A DNA stretch of 64,000 nt from Rhizoctonia solani (GCF_016906535.1 NC_057373.1:3658001-3722000), one strand, 5' to 3'. Positions 20,082-30,611 are shown, numbered from the stretch's first letter. Numbers and translations: made by a program. The notes: generated from the sequence alone by a model not told the origin.

Positions 20082-20611
20082 TGTCATGCCCTAGAGGCGT
20101 GACCGCCTTAGAATCCACTAAGTTGAAGAAATAGTGAATATATGCGCTATTTTCATGAAGATTTATGGATATATGCATCTTTATGCTATTTAGGCGCTGA
20201 GCGCTTATTATGTAATCTCATCACATGACTAAAGGTCATGTGATCTTGTTTTCTTATCTCTGGTCATGTGACCTTATCTTTGTTATTGTGTTTGTCACTG
20301 TATATACTATTCCCCTTGCTTGTTGAATATATAAGGAGGGTTCTGAGAGCCTTAAGCCTCAGAACTCAACCTCTTATCCCTTCCAACACTACCTACCCTT
20401 GGCATACAATCAGGTGCACCTTGAGTGTAATAGTCCCTGCCTTGGTTCTTAGCCCTGCTGTCTTAACAGCATAGTGCACTTAACTGTTATTGGTCTTGTC
20501 CACCCCTTATCTGGCTTTGCCTTAGAGCATTGTTAGATCCTACTAGTTGATAAGTCCTATATTAGGCAATAGCTAGTTAGGTTTACCTCTTGGTAGTTGT
20601 TGGCTCTGACA
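20082..20611 (+). repeat. 5' LTR of element E
   Basis: It runs TGTCATGCCC to GCTCTGACA. Three TCACATGA/TCATGTGA palindromes (20221-20228, 20236-20243, 20264-20271) precede a TATATAA box (20328-20334). The putative self-primer AGAACTCAACCT is at 20361-20372, 33 bp after the TATA start. Confidence 0.95.
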
Positions 20612-20613
20612 TT

Positions 20614-20625
20614 AGGTTGAGTTCT
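20614..20625 (+). other. Primer-binding site of element E (self-priming type)
   Basis: AGGTTGAGTTCT, two bases after the LTR end, is the perfect reverse complement of 20361-20372 in the LTR. It has no tRNA-like TGG start. Confidence 0.7.
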
Positions 20626-21043
20626 TCATCACCAACCCTTGTGGACAACTAGGGTGTTAGTACTGGCACAACCCATCAAGAACTAGTGATCCAGCATAAC
20701 CAGATAATAGTCAAAACTGGTGATTGTTGCACTAGGGGGTTATTGTTACACGGCTAGCATTGCAAACGTCCACCCAAAAGTCTTCCACAACTTCTTCTGT
20801 GTCACAGACAGTCAAAGACCTGCTTGTGCAAAACCTGCCTCTGTATCACGCCCATCCAAGGCTTGCTGATCAGTTGTAAGGAGCATTCAACGCTAGGTAT
20901 TGAGACAGTGATTAGCGTAAAGAATAAACTGTGAGCTTAGTGGGGCCAATCATCTAGCCTCCCATCTTTCCTAAACTAGTAGTGAAGTTGCCTTATTTAG
21001 CAAGGACATTACTTAGTATCTTCCACATCCCTCCTTCTCCACT
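20626..21043 (+). other. Non-coding leader of element E
   Basis: It contains the leader motif shared with B and G at 20822-20906 (TATCACG, CTTGCTGATCAGTTGTAAGG, CAACGCTAGGTATTGAG). No ORF is visible. Confidence 0.55.
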
Positions 21044-22381
21044 ATGTCAACCCAACCTTCCACCTATGTGCATGCCAATCCCAATGCGCTGTCTGTCCCC
21101 ACCAATATCCAGGAGATACCTGTGTGGGCCCAGGAGATCAAAAACCTCCTCCTGGCTATGAATCAAAACCTCTCCTTGGTCATAGGACAAGCGGCTGCCC
21201 ATCACACAGACATTGGTACCACTCAGGCTACCCTCTCAAACCATGACAGTAGCATTACCAACCTTGACGCCCTAATTGTAAAACTTGGGGCTGATATTGC
21301 CAAAATAGGCACTGCAGCTGCGTCTGGTTCTTCTATTGCCTTGGCTACCAAGGCCCCCAAACTTGCAATGCCAGACAAATTTGATGGGTCTGACAAAAAT
21401 AAGGCAATCTCTTTTAGGGTTGCTGTATCACATTATCTGAGGATTTCATATCCTGGCTCAACAGTGGATGAGCAAATTGCTTTCATTATCTCCTGCCTGG
21501 ATGGCAAGGCCCATGAGTGGCTTGAGCCCTACCTGGAAGAAGACGTTGTTAAAGGGAATCCTGTTTCTTGGCTCCACAATTTGGATGCCTTCTGGCTGCA
21601 ATTCAATGCACGCTGGAATGTCCAAAATAGGACTGAGAACTTCTGCGCCAAGCTGCGCACCCTCAAACAAACCAAGGGAGTCCAAGATTATTACAAGGAC
21701 TTCCAGACCTATTCTCAAGGTCTTGGTTACAATGACCCCTCTCTCAGGGATATGTTCTATGATGGCTTATCCCACAAAATTAAGGAAACTCTCATGGTTC
21801 AAGATTATGACCATGCAGATGCCTCTGTAACTCTTGCAACTCTTGCAGAGAAGGCCCTTAAAGTGGATCAACGCCTAGAGCAGTTTGCAGCCCAGCACAA
21901 GGGTTCATCTTCCTCTTCAAACCAATCTGGAAGCAAATCCAGCACCTCTATGTCAACAGCAGCCCAGGGAGCGCCCAGGGATAAACTGTCTGTTGGGGAA
22001 CAGGTGTATGCAATTGTGGATGGAAAGGCAAAGAAGGGGGTCCTTCAAAAAATTGGCCAGAATGCCAAAGGGATTGCAGTTCCAATTGTTAAGTGGAATG
22101 ATGGCACCACCATGGACGTTACCTTCAAAACTATCAAGAAGGATAACCACCCAGCCACTGCCACCTCCACTCCTGCTCCCAAGGCTTCCTCCTCCTCCTC
22201 CTTGCGCAATTCTGGTCCTTCCCCTATGGACTTAGACTCTGCCTCTTCAAAAGGCAAAAAACCCATTATATGCGCAACATGTGGAGGTAGGGGACACTAT
22301 GCCAATCAATGCCCCTCAAAATCCTACTCTGGCCATGAGGCCCATATCTCTGAGGATGAGTTGGAAAATGGGGACCTCTGA
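21044..22381 (+). CDS. gag: Gag of element E
   Basis: 445 residues from an ATG with no interruption. Residues about 105-290 form a retrotransposon capsid-like helical region (FRVAVSHYLRISYP, ISCLDGKAHEWLEPYL, FWLQFNARWNVQNR, YYKDFQTYSQGLGY). After a Ser-rich linker, residues about 325-380 (VGEQVYAIVDGKAKKGVLQK, then VKWNDGT) resemble a small SH3/Tudor-like barrel that also occurs in Gag of G. A CCHC knuckle, CATCGGRGHYANQC, lies near 410-423. Gag packages the RNA in the particle. Pol is in another frame, and a stop in the pol frame just after gag argues against a simple -1 shift at the gag end. Confidence 0.93.
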   Translation: MSTQPSTYVHANPNALSVPTNIQEIPVWAQEIKNLLLAMNQNLSLVIGQAAAHHTDIGTTQATLSNHDSSITNLDALIVKLGADIAKIGTAAASGSSIALATKAPKLAMPDKFDGSDKNKAISFRVAVSHYLRISYPGSTVDEQIAFIISCLDGKAHEWLEPYLEEDVVKGNPVSWLHNLDAFWLQFNARWNVQNRTENFCAKLRTLKQTKGVQDYYKDFQTYSQGLGYNDPSLRDMFYDGLSHKIKETLMVQDYDHADASVTLATLAEKALKVDQRLEQFAAQHKGSSSSSNQSGSKSSTSMSTAAQGAPRDKLSVGEQVYAIVDGKAKKGVLQKIGQNAKGIAVPIVKWNDGTTMDVTFKTIKKDNHPATATSTPAPKASSSSSLRNSGPSPMDLDSASSKGKKPIICATCGGRGHYANQCPSKSYSGHEAHISEDELENGDL

Positions 22382-22526
22382 ACACTAATGGGAACAGTGT
22401 ATCAGAGGGAAATAATGGACATTTAGATAGCTTGGAAATCTTTTCTGTAAATAATATATCTCCTTTAATATATATTTTCAAGCTTCTTGCGTTCAACAAG
22501 TTCCCAACCCTAAGGTTACCAAGAAA

Positions 22527-25500
22527 ATGAAGCCCTTCTTTGGATGGGCTATGATTGATTCAGGTGCTTCATCTTGCTTCATACACAAGGACCTGATCAA
22601 ACAATATGGTATACCTACTACAAAAAAATCTGTACCATGTTGCCTTAAAGTGATTGATGGAAGAGACATTAGTTCCGGTTTGGTAGATTCAGAATGTATA
22701 TTTACTTTAGAATTAGGTAGTCATAAAGAGGTTTTGAAATGTAACGTAGCTGATATAGGTAAACATAGCATAGTCCTTGGAATGTCCTGGCTCAAGTTAC
22801 ACAACCCTACTATAGATTGGCCTAATAAGCGTATCACTTTTAATTCTCAATACTGTAACAATTCTTGTCTTTCTGTTTCTAATTCTATCCTGGGAAATGT
22901 TGGTGGGACTTCTAACCACCTTGAAGGCATACCAGAAGACTTAGGAGGTGTTGAGGTAATTGAACCTCTTGAAGGCATCCCTAGGGAAACTGGAGGTACT
23001 GTGGATTCTCCACTTGAAAGTATTCCAGTAGAACTGCGCAATTTTGCGGAGGTATTTTCTGAGGACATGAAGGTGACGGAACTGCTGCCGCACCGTCCTT
23101 TTGACTTAGGGATTGATTTAATTGATCCTGATAAACCTGTTAAGGCTATGGTATACCCCTTGAAGGCATCTGATGATGAGGAACTTAGAAAACTCCTTAA
23201 AGAACAATTGGACAAAGGATTGATTTGTCCATCCAAATCCAAATATGGTTCCCCAGTTCACTTTGTCAACAAGAAAAATGGGAAAAGGCATATGGTTGTG
23301 GATTATAGATCCCTAAATGCAAATACAGTCAAAAATGCGTACCCTCTACCTCTAAGACAGTCTCTCATTGAGAAACTAAGGGGCGCAAAATACTTTTCCA
23401 CCATTGACCTAAAATCTGGATACAACTTGGTCCGGATAAAGGAAGGTGATGAATGGAAGACTGCATTTAAAACCAAATATGGCCTGTTTGAATACCTAGT
23501 CATGCCCTTTGGGTTATGCAATGCTCCTGCTGCATTCCAGCACTTTATGAATGAGATATTTAGGGACATATTGGACGTCTATGTAGTAGTATATCTAGAC
23601 AACATCCTAATATTCTCAGAAAGCAGAGAATTACATACAAAACATCTCCAAGAAGTATTGAAAAGGCTGCAAGACAATGCATGCTATTGTAACCTGGAGA
23701 AGTGTAATTTCTATGCGTCTGAAGTAGATTACCTTGGTGTTATTGCCAACGGTGAAGGAGTAAAAGCAGATCCTAAGAAAATTACTCAAGCAGTTGATTG
23801 GGCAACACTGCGCTCTGTCAAAGGGGTTCAAGAGTTTTTGGGCTTTATAAACTTCTATAGACGCTTCATACATAACTTCTCAAAACTGGCACAACCCTTA
23901 TACCAATTACTCCAAAAGAATATACCTTGGGAGTGGGGCAAACGCCAAGAAGTGTCTTTAAAGGCTCTTAAACAGGCTCTAATTGAGTCCCCTGTTTTAA
24001 TCCAACCTGATCCATACAAGGAGTTTTTCCTTGAGTGTGACGCCTCTGATTTTGCAACAGGCGCTGTCCTTAATCAAAAGGGCAGTGATGATAAATTACA
24101 CCCAGTTGCATTCCTATCAAAATCCCTAGCACCCGCTGAAAGAAACTATGACATTGTTGATAAAGAGTTACTAGCAGTAGTAAGGGCTTTAAAGGAATGG
24201 CATCACCTGCTGGAAGGAACAGTAATCCCTGTCAAGATATTGACAGACCATAAAAATCTGGAGTATTTCCAGACAAAAAGGGATCTGAACCAAAGGAAGT
24301 TAAGGTGGATGGGATTTTTGGCAGATTACAACTATAGGATTGTGTATAGGCTGGGCGCACAGAATAGAAAAGCAGATATTCTCTCTCACCATGAAGACCA
24401 CAAGTCTGCGGTTAAAGGGGGGGGTGAAACCCCTGTGCTCATAAGCCCAGAGCTTTTTATTGCAGCTATTCAAACAGATAGTGACCTTAATGATTTAATA
24501 AGGGACACTCTGCATGATGATAAAGCTGTACACAAAATCCTTAAATCCTTGGAAGAGGATATACCTGTTAAAGGATGGAAGATTGATAATGGCCTACTTT
24601 ACTATCATGATTGGATCTATGTCCCCAATGAGCCAGAAATCAGGAAAGCCATCTTAGAAAGCAGGCATGATAACCCTTCCACTGGGCATCCAGGACAGTT
24701 CAGAACCTTAGACCTCCTTTCAAGGGATTACTATTGGTCAGGGATGAAACAGTCTGTAACAAAATATGTCCAAGCATGCAATTCATGCATACATAGCAAA
24801 CACTCCAACCAGGCTCCTGAAGGTCTCCTTCAAAACATAGATTTACCCAATAAGCCCTGGGAGGAAATAACGTATGACTTGATTGTAGGACTCCCCACCT
24901 CAGAAGGATATGATGCAATATTAACAGTAGTGGACCAATTATCCAAAATGGTTCATTTTATACCAACGCACTCTGATGCTACTGCTGTTGATGTTGCAAA
25001 CCTCTTTGTATCCTTTGTGTGGAAGTTACATGGGTTACCCAGGAAAACCATTTTGGACCAAGGCCCCCAATTTAATGCAAAATTCTTGAGACAAGTCTAC
25101 AAGCAGTTGGGGATAGAACCACATTTCTCCACTGCATACAGACCACAAGTTGATGGACAAAGTGAACGCCTAAACCAGTTTGTGGAAATTTACCTACGCC
25201 ACTACATCAACTATAGACAAACAGACTGGGTTGCGTCACTACCACTTGTGGAATTTGCATACAATAATGGGAAACACTCAGGCTCCAAACACTCTCCTTT
25301 CTACATGTGCTATGGTTATAATCCAGACTTCACAGTTGGAAACACCAAGGAAAGCCATGTCCCACAAGCCAACAACCTAGCAGACTTCCTGAAAGAGATC
25401 CAAACTGAAGCAAAAGCTGCTTTAGAAATTGCTGCAAGACAAAACGCGCAATACTATGATCTAAACAGAAGGGAAGCAACCAAGCTGGAAGTTGGTGATA

Positions 25501-25922
25501 AAGTCTATTTGAGTAGTGCCAACATCAAAACTTCAAGGCCTTCCCATAAGCTGGAGCATAAGCAATTGGGGCCCTATAAGGTCTTGGAGAAAATTGGCAG
25601 GAACTCCTATAAACTGGATCTCCCTAAATCCATGAAAGTCCATCCTGTCTTCAACATTGCCCTTTTACACAAAAAGCCAGTAGACAAATATGACCATGAT
25701 CCAGTACCACTTCCCCCAGTTGTCACAGCTGATGGAGAAGAGGAATATACTGTTGAAAGGATACTAGACTCCAAGAAAGTGGGTTGACAAGTCAAATACT
25801 TGGTCAAATGGAAAGGGTATGGACCAGAGGATAACACATGGGAACCCAAGGCCCACTTAGCCAATGCCCCTGAGAAATTGGCTAAGTTTCACCGTGAACA
25901 TCCAGAGGCAGCTGGACCTTAA
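22527..25922 (+). CDS. pol: Pol of element E: protease, RT, RNase H, integrase, chromodomain (one TGA)
   Basis: The frame starts at ATG 22527 and is open for 1086 codons to a TGA at 25785-25787. It then continues to TAA 25920-25922. Protease: MIDSGASS at residues 9-16. A linker at about residues 131-173 holds three imperfect repeats of LEGIP/LESIP. RT: YLDN at residues 356-359. RNase [12 protein letters not shown] near 505. The integrase zinc finger has [11 protein letters not shown] and CNSCIHSK, and the core keeps the first Asp, LDQGPQFN and [10 protein letters not shown]. The chromodomain starts [14 protein letters not shown], is cut by TGA, and continues as YLVKWKGYG with TWEP. G, a related element, has Arg-rich sequence here, so CGA to TGA is likely. 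Confidence 0.95.
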
Positions 25923-25933
25923 CGGGGGGGAAG
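25901..25933 (+). other. Stem-loop and polypurine tract of element E
   Basis: TCCAG (25901-25905) pairs with CTGGA (25912-25916) around a 6-nt loop. CGGGGGGGAAG then abuts the 3' LTR. The loop is shorter than in R1, B and C. Confidence 0.4.
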
Positions 25934-26463
25934 TGTCATGCCCTAGAGGCGTGACCGCCTTAGAATCCACTAAGTTGAAGAAATAGTGAATATATGCGCT
26001 ATTTTCATGAAGATTTATGGATATATGCATCTTTATGCTATTTAGGCGCTGAGCGCTTATTATGTAATCTCATCACATGACTAAAGGTCATGTGATCTTG
26101 TTTTCTTATCTCTGGTCATGTGACCTTATCTTTGTTATTGTGTTTGTCACTGTATATACTATTCCCCTTGCTTGTTGAATATATAAGGAGGGTTCTGAGA
26201 GCCTTAAGCCTCAGAACTCAACCTCTTATCCCTTCCAACACTACCTACCCTTGGCATACAATCAGGTGCACCTTGAGTGTAATAGTCCCTGCCTTGGTTC
26301 TTAGCCCTGCTGTCTTAACAGCATAGTGCACTTAACTGTTATTGGTCTTGTCCACCCCTTATCTGGCTTTGCCTTAGAGCATTGTTAGATCCTACTAGTT
26401 GATAAGTCCTATATTAGGCAATAGCTAGTTAGGTTTACCTCTTGGTAGTTGTTGGCTCTGACA
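25934..26463 (+). repeat. 3' LTR of element E
   Basis: 530 bp, identical by eye to 20082-20611, followed by TSD cacct. Confidence 0.95.
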
Positions 26464-26468
26464 CACCT

Positions 26469-27621
26469 AACATGCATGTATCATGCATCCACTGCATACT
26501 GCTCCCTCCCTTCTGCACTTACTCCCCTTGCCATCATTGGCACCATTTTTCCTGCATGTCTATTCCCTTATGCCTGCTACACCAGCGCACTTGCTTCCAA
26601 TATCTCATGAATACACATGCTATTCCCACTCCTTTTTTGTACCCTGGATACTCCTACACTCCTACACCCAGTCATTTTACCACTGGCATGCTCACCTTGA
26701 TCATTTATGCTCCATTTTATGTCTGTCTTATCTCCTACACTTACATTTACATCCTTACACTCCCAGCACCTCATGCTTACACACCTCCCTTGTACTAGTC
26801 TACCATCAAGTGAACAACAAAGTTTGAGCTTCCCCCATCCCATCCAATTTTGTGCAGAAGGCTGTCATTCCCAGCAAGCAGGCGCCAGCTAGGTAGGCCC
26901 TCATCCTGCCAATAATCATTCAGATCTTTAAGTTGGGTCAATGTAAATATGTTCCAATGCCAATGCTCACAACACACTACCACCAACTGAACTTGGACTT
27001 GTCACATTTGGATTTAGATGCAATCAAGTGGAACAGCAGAGGCCAAGCGCTGGTCAAGGATGCAACAAACCTCTCAGACGCTGGCAAGTTATTCATGTTG
27101 CCAGATGACTGGGTGGATGGCTGGAAGACTTGGCTATGGTTGGCTGAAAAGTACCAACCCAACATTGCCCCAGCATGGCATAACCACTTTGCCATTGTGT
27201 TTTACAACCCATCATCCCACAGCAATTTCAACTTGTGGCTATGCTACAACATCACAGTCAGGAAGCATTGGATTGACAAAGATTTTGACCTTGGCACCTT
27301 GCAGGAAGGGATCTACAAGATGGTTGACTGCAACCTGGCTATGGTGGCAACAGGCTCATTATCACACCCTGCTCCCATAGACTCTGGTCCTTCCAGCTCC
27401 CACCACAACCAAAACATGTGTTTTTGCACTTGGGGCCTAGTGTCTGTTGCCAAGGACCCATACCCACATGGCTCATCCATTAAAGCCAATTGTTTCCACC
27501 CCTATAAATCAGCAGCCATTTCCCACACTCCCATGTCCTCCAACCCATCTGGCAATCCCAATAAATGCATATGCTGTAGCAGTACCAGCCATCCTCCTTG
27601 GGCATGCCAGGCTACCACCTG
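26469..27621 (+). mobile_element. Middle segment of the YR retroelement (between E and F)
   Basis: It joins 20081 on the left and 55724 on the right once the inserted elements and one TSD copy of each are ignored. It carries most of ORF1. Positions 26469-26890 are pyrimidine-rich with no clear gene. Confidence 0.8.
26897..27621 (+). pseudogene. YR element ORF1 (Gag-like), first part
   Basis: The frame runs from just after a TAG (26894-26896) up to the insertion of F at 27621. Homology probably continues left of that TAG. It contains a Trp-rich helical region (DWVDGWKTWLWLAEKY, AWHNHF, NFNLWLCYNITVRKHW) typical of ORF1 proteins of fungal YR elements, then a Cys/His segment (CICCSSTSHPPWAC). 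The sequence resumes in frame at 55724 beyond element F. No ATG was found at the left end, so the true start is uncertain. Its role should be nucleocapsid-like. Confidence rests mainly on its order before the RT and recombinase ORFs. Confidence 0.65.
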
Positions 27622-28181
27622 TGTCATAACCTCCTAAACCATACCATTGGATTTGCCCAATTTTTCTATTAATTTTAGTATTTTTTACGGACTCTTTATC
27701 TTATGTTTTCCGATCACGTGATCTCGGCGCTTATTTTGCCAAGATGCCGCGCCAAGATGCCATGCCAAGGGCGCTCAGGAGAAATCCACACTTCTGCGCA
27801 GCCTGCAGCACACTCCCCATTTCACATGTAGTCTTCTATTCACACATGCACAGACCACATGTACTTAGAAGTTTTGTCTATATATACAGCAGGGAAATTG
27901 CTTGGGGACCCCAAGTTGATTTTACCTTGTCTCATACTCATTGAGGAGGACCATCCAGCCAGCTAAGTAGCTGGCCCCTATTAGTTCTCAGACAATAACC
28001 CCCACTTAACTCATCACACCTCCCAGGCCTCTGGCCCCTTTGTCAGTAGTTAGTAGTAAGCTGCCTTATGCAGCAAGTAGCATAGCCTAGATAGAAGTAG
28101 ATACATAGTCTTGCTTGCAGTAGTACGGCCACAAGCGCCCACACCCACTAGCGTGTACCCACCTTACAGTGGTGTACAACA
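27622..28181 (+). repeat. 5' LTR of element F (B family)
   Basis: It runs TGTCATAACC to TACAACA. TCACGTGA is at 27714-27721 and TATATATA near 27881. The self-primer AAGTTGATTTTAC (27913-27925) pairs with 28184-28196 with only two G-U wobbles. Confidence 0.95.
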
Positions 28182-28183
28182 TT

Positions 28184-28196
28184 GTAAAATTGACTT
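28184..28196 (+). other. Primer-binding site of element F (self-priming type)
   Basis: GTAAAATTGACTT lies two bases after the LTR. Against 27913-27925 all 13 positions pair in RNA. Two positions that differ from element II become G-U pairs. Confidence 0.65.
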
Positions 28197-28668
28197 TCTG
28201 TAGGCTTGATCAACAAGGAGAAGACTCCCTGTACTAGCACAAGGGAAATCACGTGATCAGGGCTACCTTGCGGGATATAATAATCAAAAATCCCCCACCC
28301 CCATGTAGTACCAAATTGCTACAAGGCAGATGAGTTCTGATCCCCTGCATACCATGTGTTTTGCCGGAACACAGCAGTTAGCAACCCTAGACAGCTGATT
28401 CACCCGCTTGCTAAAAACCTGCTCATATCACAATTGCCAGATCTGTTGATTTGTTGTAGGGATAGTCCAACACTAGGTGTCTGACGCAAGGGTTTAGCGT
28501 TCACACTCTGCGCAAAAACCACCCATAAGTCCTGATATAGGCATTTCCCCCACGCCGTCTTCATCATTCCATCCACATGCTCTGGCGTCCCTCACCCATA
28601 CTCCTGCCCTACCAGCTGCTCCAGCCGTTGTTCCGTGGCAGCCAACTCCCAACCGCCCACTTGCAGCC
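28197..28668 (+). other. Leader of element F
   Basis: Non-coding. It holds TCACGTGA (28249-28256) and the shared leader motif at 28406-28486. It is interrupted by element G at 28669 and resumes at 38518. Confidence 0.55.
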
Positions 28669-29115
28669 TGTCATGACCTTCATTGGCATGACATAATCTT
28701 TCACTATTTTCTACCTTTTTTCCAAGATACTTTCCTTTTTTGGTATATGTTTATGACTCATCAAAGATCACGTGACATATTTGATATGTGATGTGAAATT
28801 GTAAATGACTCACTATTTTGTACTGTTGTTTTTGATGTGGCTTTTCTCTTGTATATAAACCAGGTCAAGTTGCTGCTAAGAAAGCAAGACTTGACCTCCT
28901 TGTCAATTCATCCTAAGCTCATCCTTACCCTTTGCCCAGGCCCCTAGTTGGCCATAAGTGCACTTTACTACAAACCCTTAACCCAGGCCTTGTTGCCCTC
29001 TACCTCTACCATACCCCTTGGGCCCTTGTTGCCCCTCTCTGTTTCATAGTCCATTGGTGATAGGGCCACAGACTTTAATCCCACTTGTATCATAGGTCCA
29101 AGCTTAGTTGTGACA
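28669..29115 (+). repeat. 5' LTR of element G
   Basis: It runs TGTCATGACC to GTTGTGACA. TCACGTGA is at 28768-28775 and TATATAAA at 28852-28859. The self-primer AGACTTGACCT is at 28887-28897, 35 bp after the TATA start. Confidence 0.95.
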
Positions 29116-29117
29116 CT

Positions 29118-29128
29118 AGGTCAAGTCT
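29118..29128 (+). other. Primer-binding site of element G (self-priming type)
   Basis: AGGTCAAGTCT, after a 2-nt spacer, is the perfect reverse complement of LTR positions 28887-28897. Confidence 0.7.
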
Positions 29129-29460
29129 TTCTACTTGTACTCTTGTCAACAAACAAGACCTATGCTTGGATAAGCACCAAAGCTTGAAAAGATATCACAT
29201 TGTAACCCCTGTGTAATAATCAAAGACAGGAATACAAGTATCAGTAAAGCCGCGGGATAGCCCCTTGCTAGCAATTGTCTGCATACCAGGGTGTCTGCAC
29301 CTTTAGTCATATGCTGTTAGTCAGCTGAACCTCTGCTTACAAAAACCCTGACTGATATCACGCTTGTACACAGCTGTTGATTTTAGTAAAAGGATTGTTT
29401 AACGCCAGTGGGAAAGCAAACAGTTAGTAGTTTGAACTATAAACCCGTTTACATCTATCT
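29129..29460 (+). other. Leader of element G, left of J
   Basis: Non-coding. It holds the shared leader motif at 29335-29412 (GCTTACAAAAACCCTG, GATATCACG, CTGTTGATTTTAGT, AACGCCAGTGGG). Confidence 0.55.
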
Positions 29461-29897
29461 TGTCATAACCCATATCTGGAAAGGTTATTACCATATATAT
29501 CCACTGTCAAAGATATATATAGTATATGTGATGCACAGTGATATATGAATAATATATATTGCTGGGGGACGTTGCACTCCCCCCGCCCCCCTAGCCGCGG
29601 GCCAATGTTAATGCCCGCGGGCGAGGTCTGAATAGTATATTATTATAGAAGAGATTATGTCATCCCCCCCCCCACCTCAAATCTGTAGTAGTTTAGTATA
29701 GTATTTGATAAAGGACTGGAGGGGGGGGAGGTCATGTGACCCTGGTGGACTGTCAGTCTCTAAGTCATGAGCCCTTAGAGTAATGACAGTTCTGACTGCA
29801 TATATGTGAGTATATGCGGCCTTCTAAAGACTGTGGAATATCCTACTAGTAGGTGGCTTGGTCAGGAGACATGCCAGCAAAGGCATGGGTCATGACA
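29461..29897 (-). repeat. 3' LTR of J (R1 family, U3 type a)
   Basis: 437 bp. The reverse complement runs TGTCATGACC to GGGTTATGACA. Its U3 matches the solo LTR at 60493-60906 and not the other LTR of J. TCATGTGA at 29732-29739 marks where similarity to the type-b LTR begins. Confidence 0.92.
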
Positions 29898-29941
29898 TTG
29901 CCCCCCTTTTAAGCACAAGTCTAGGGGACCTAGATCTGTGC
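29898..29941 (-). other. Polypurine tract and hairpin 1 of J
   Basis: The complement of 29898-29910 is a purine-rich AAAAGGGGGGCAA next to the 3' LTR. Positions 29913-29941 fold as GCACA...TGTGC with an inner TCTAGG/CCTAGA stem around TCC. Confidence 0.6.
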
Positions 29942-30174
29942 AAAATAAGAGGAAAGCTACCTCTAACAGGATACCAGCACTGAATGGACAGACAAAAAAT
30001 TTTCCATTTTTTGACAGTAATTGGCCAACAGTCATTGGCCAACTACACATGGTTCATCTTGATAGTCCATCCTCCATAGCCTTTAGTTGAAAGTAGTGAC
30101 ATGGTTGTAACTCTCCTCTTGACCTTGGAGTAGTTACCACCCTGTAACCCTACTTTCTTCTCTCTACTCTATCC

Positions 30175-30213
30175 CCCTTTTAGTGCAAGTTTTAGGGGAC
30201 CTGAAATTGCACT
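30175..30213 (-). other. Hairpin 2 and second polypurine-like tract of J
   Basis: Positions 30182-30213 fold as AGTGCAA...TTGCACT with the same GTCCCC-containing tip as hairpin 1. A purine run (complement of 30175-30181) follows it in element sense. The arms differ from hairpin 1 but remain complementary, as expected of a conserved RNA structure. Confidence 0.55.
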
Positions 30214-30305
30214 GATTGAAAATGACTTGACCAATTTTCAATGAAATGCTGTTTGTTCAATATTTGCAGTCATTCATCACTGCCTTCTTCCCTCCCAGGG
30301 TTCAA

Positions 30306-30358
30306 GTAAGGCTAGCTGGAATTGAACCAGACTTATAGAGCTAGACCAAGAGCCTTAC
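30306..30358 (-). ncRNA. tRNA-like module 1 in J
   Basis: On the minus strand, GTAAGGCT pairs perfectly with AGCCTTAC (8-bp acceptor-like stem). A T-arm-like hairpin has the TTCAATT loop and the B box GGTTCAATTCC. The 53 nt leave no room for an anticodon arm. Confidence 0.5.
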
Positions 30359-30395
30359 TGATCCTGAAGCAGATAAAAGATCATGAAGTAGGAGA

Positions 30396-30447
30396 GGTAA
30401 AGCTAGCTGGGGATGATCCAGCCTTTTAGCAGACCACACACTCTACC
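30396..30447 (-). ncRNA. tRNA-like module 2 in J
   Basis: On the minus strand GGTAGAG pairs with CTTTACC (one G-U). GCTGG/CCAGC close a 7-nt loop ATCATCC like a T arm. 52 nt, no anticodon arm. The B box is less canonical than in module 1. Confidence 0.4.
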
Positions 30448-30522
30448 ATCCCCACCATGATCTAAGGAAGTACCAATATTTGCAGCCATTTAGAGACTGT
30501 CTTCTTCCCTCCCAGGGTCCAA

Positions 30523-30575
30523 GTAAGGCTAGCTGGAATTGAACCAGACTTATAGAGCTAGACCAAGAGCCTTAC
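30523..30575 (-). ncRNA. tRNA-like module 1, second copy
   Basis: Same 53-nt module as 30306-30358 with the same stems, in the second tandem unit. Confidence 0.5.
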
Positions 30576-30611
30576 TGACCCAAAGCAGATGAAAGACCAT
30601 GAAGTAGGAGA

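Larger units (their letters stand above)
20082..26463 (+). mobile_element. Element E: near-intact young Ty3/Gypsy chromovirus
   Basis: 6,382 bp with two 530-bp LTRs that look identical, gag, pol and TSD cacct (20077-20081 and 26464-26468). The only visible disabling change is a TGA within the chromodomain part of pol. It inserted into the YR element. Confidence 0.96.

Noticed and set aside
20268..26326. Two identical short ORFs (20268-20474 and 26120-26326)
   Set aside because: They lie at the same place in the two identical LTRs of element E and are LTR sequence, not genes.
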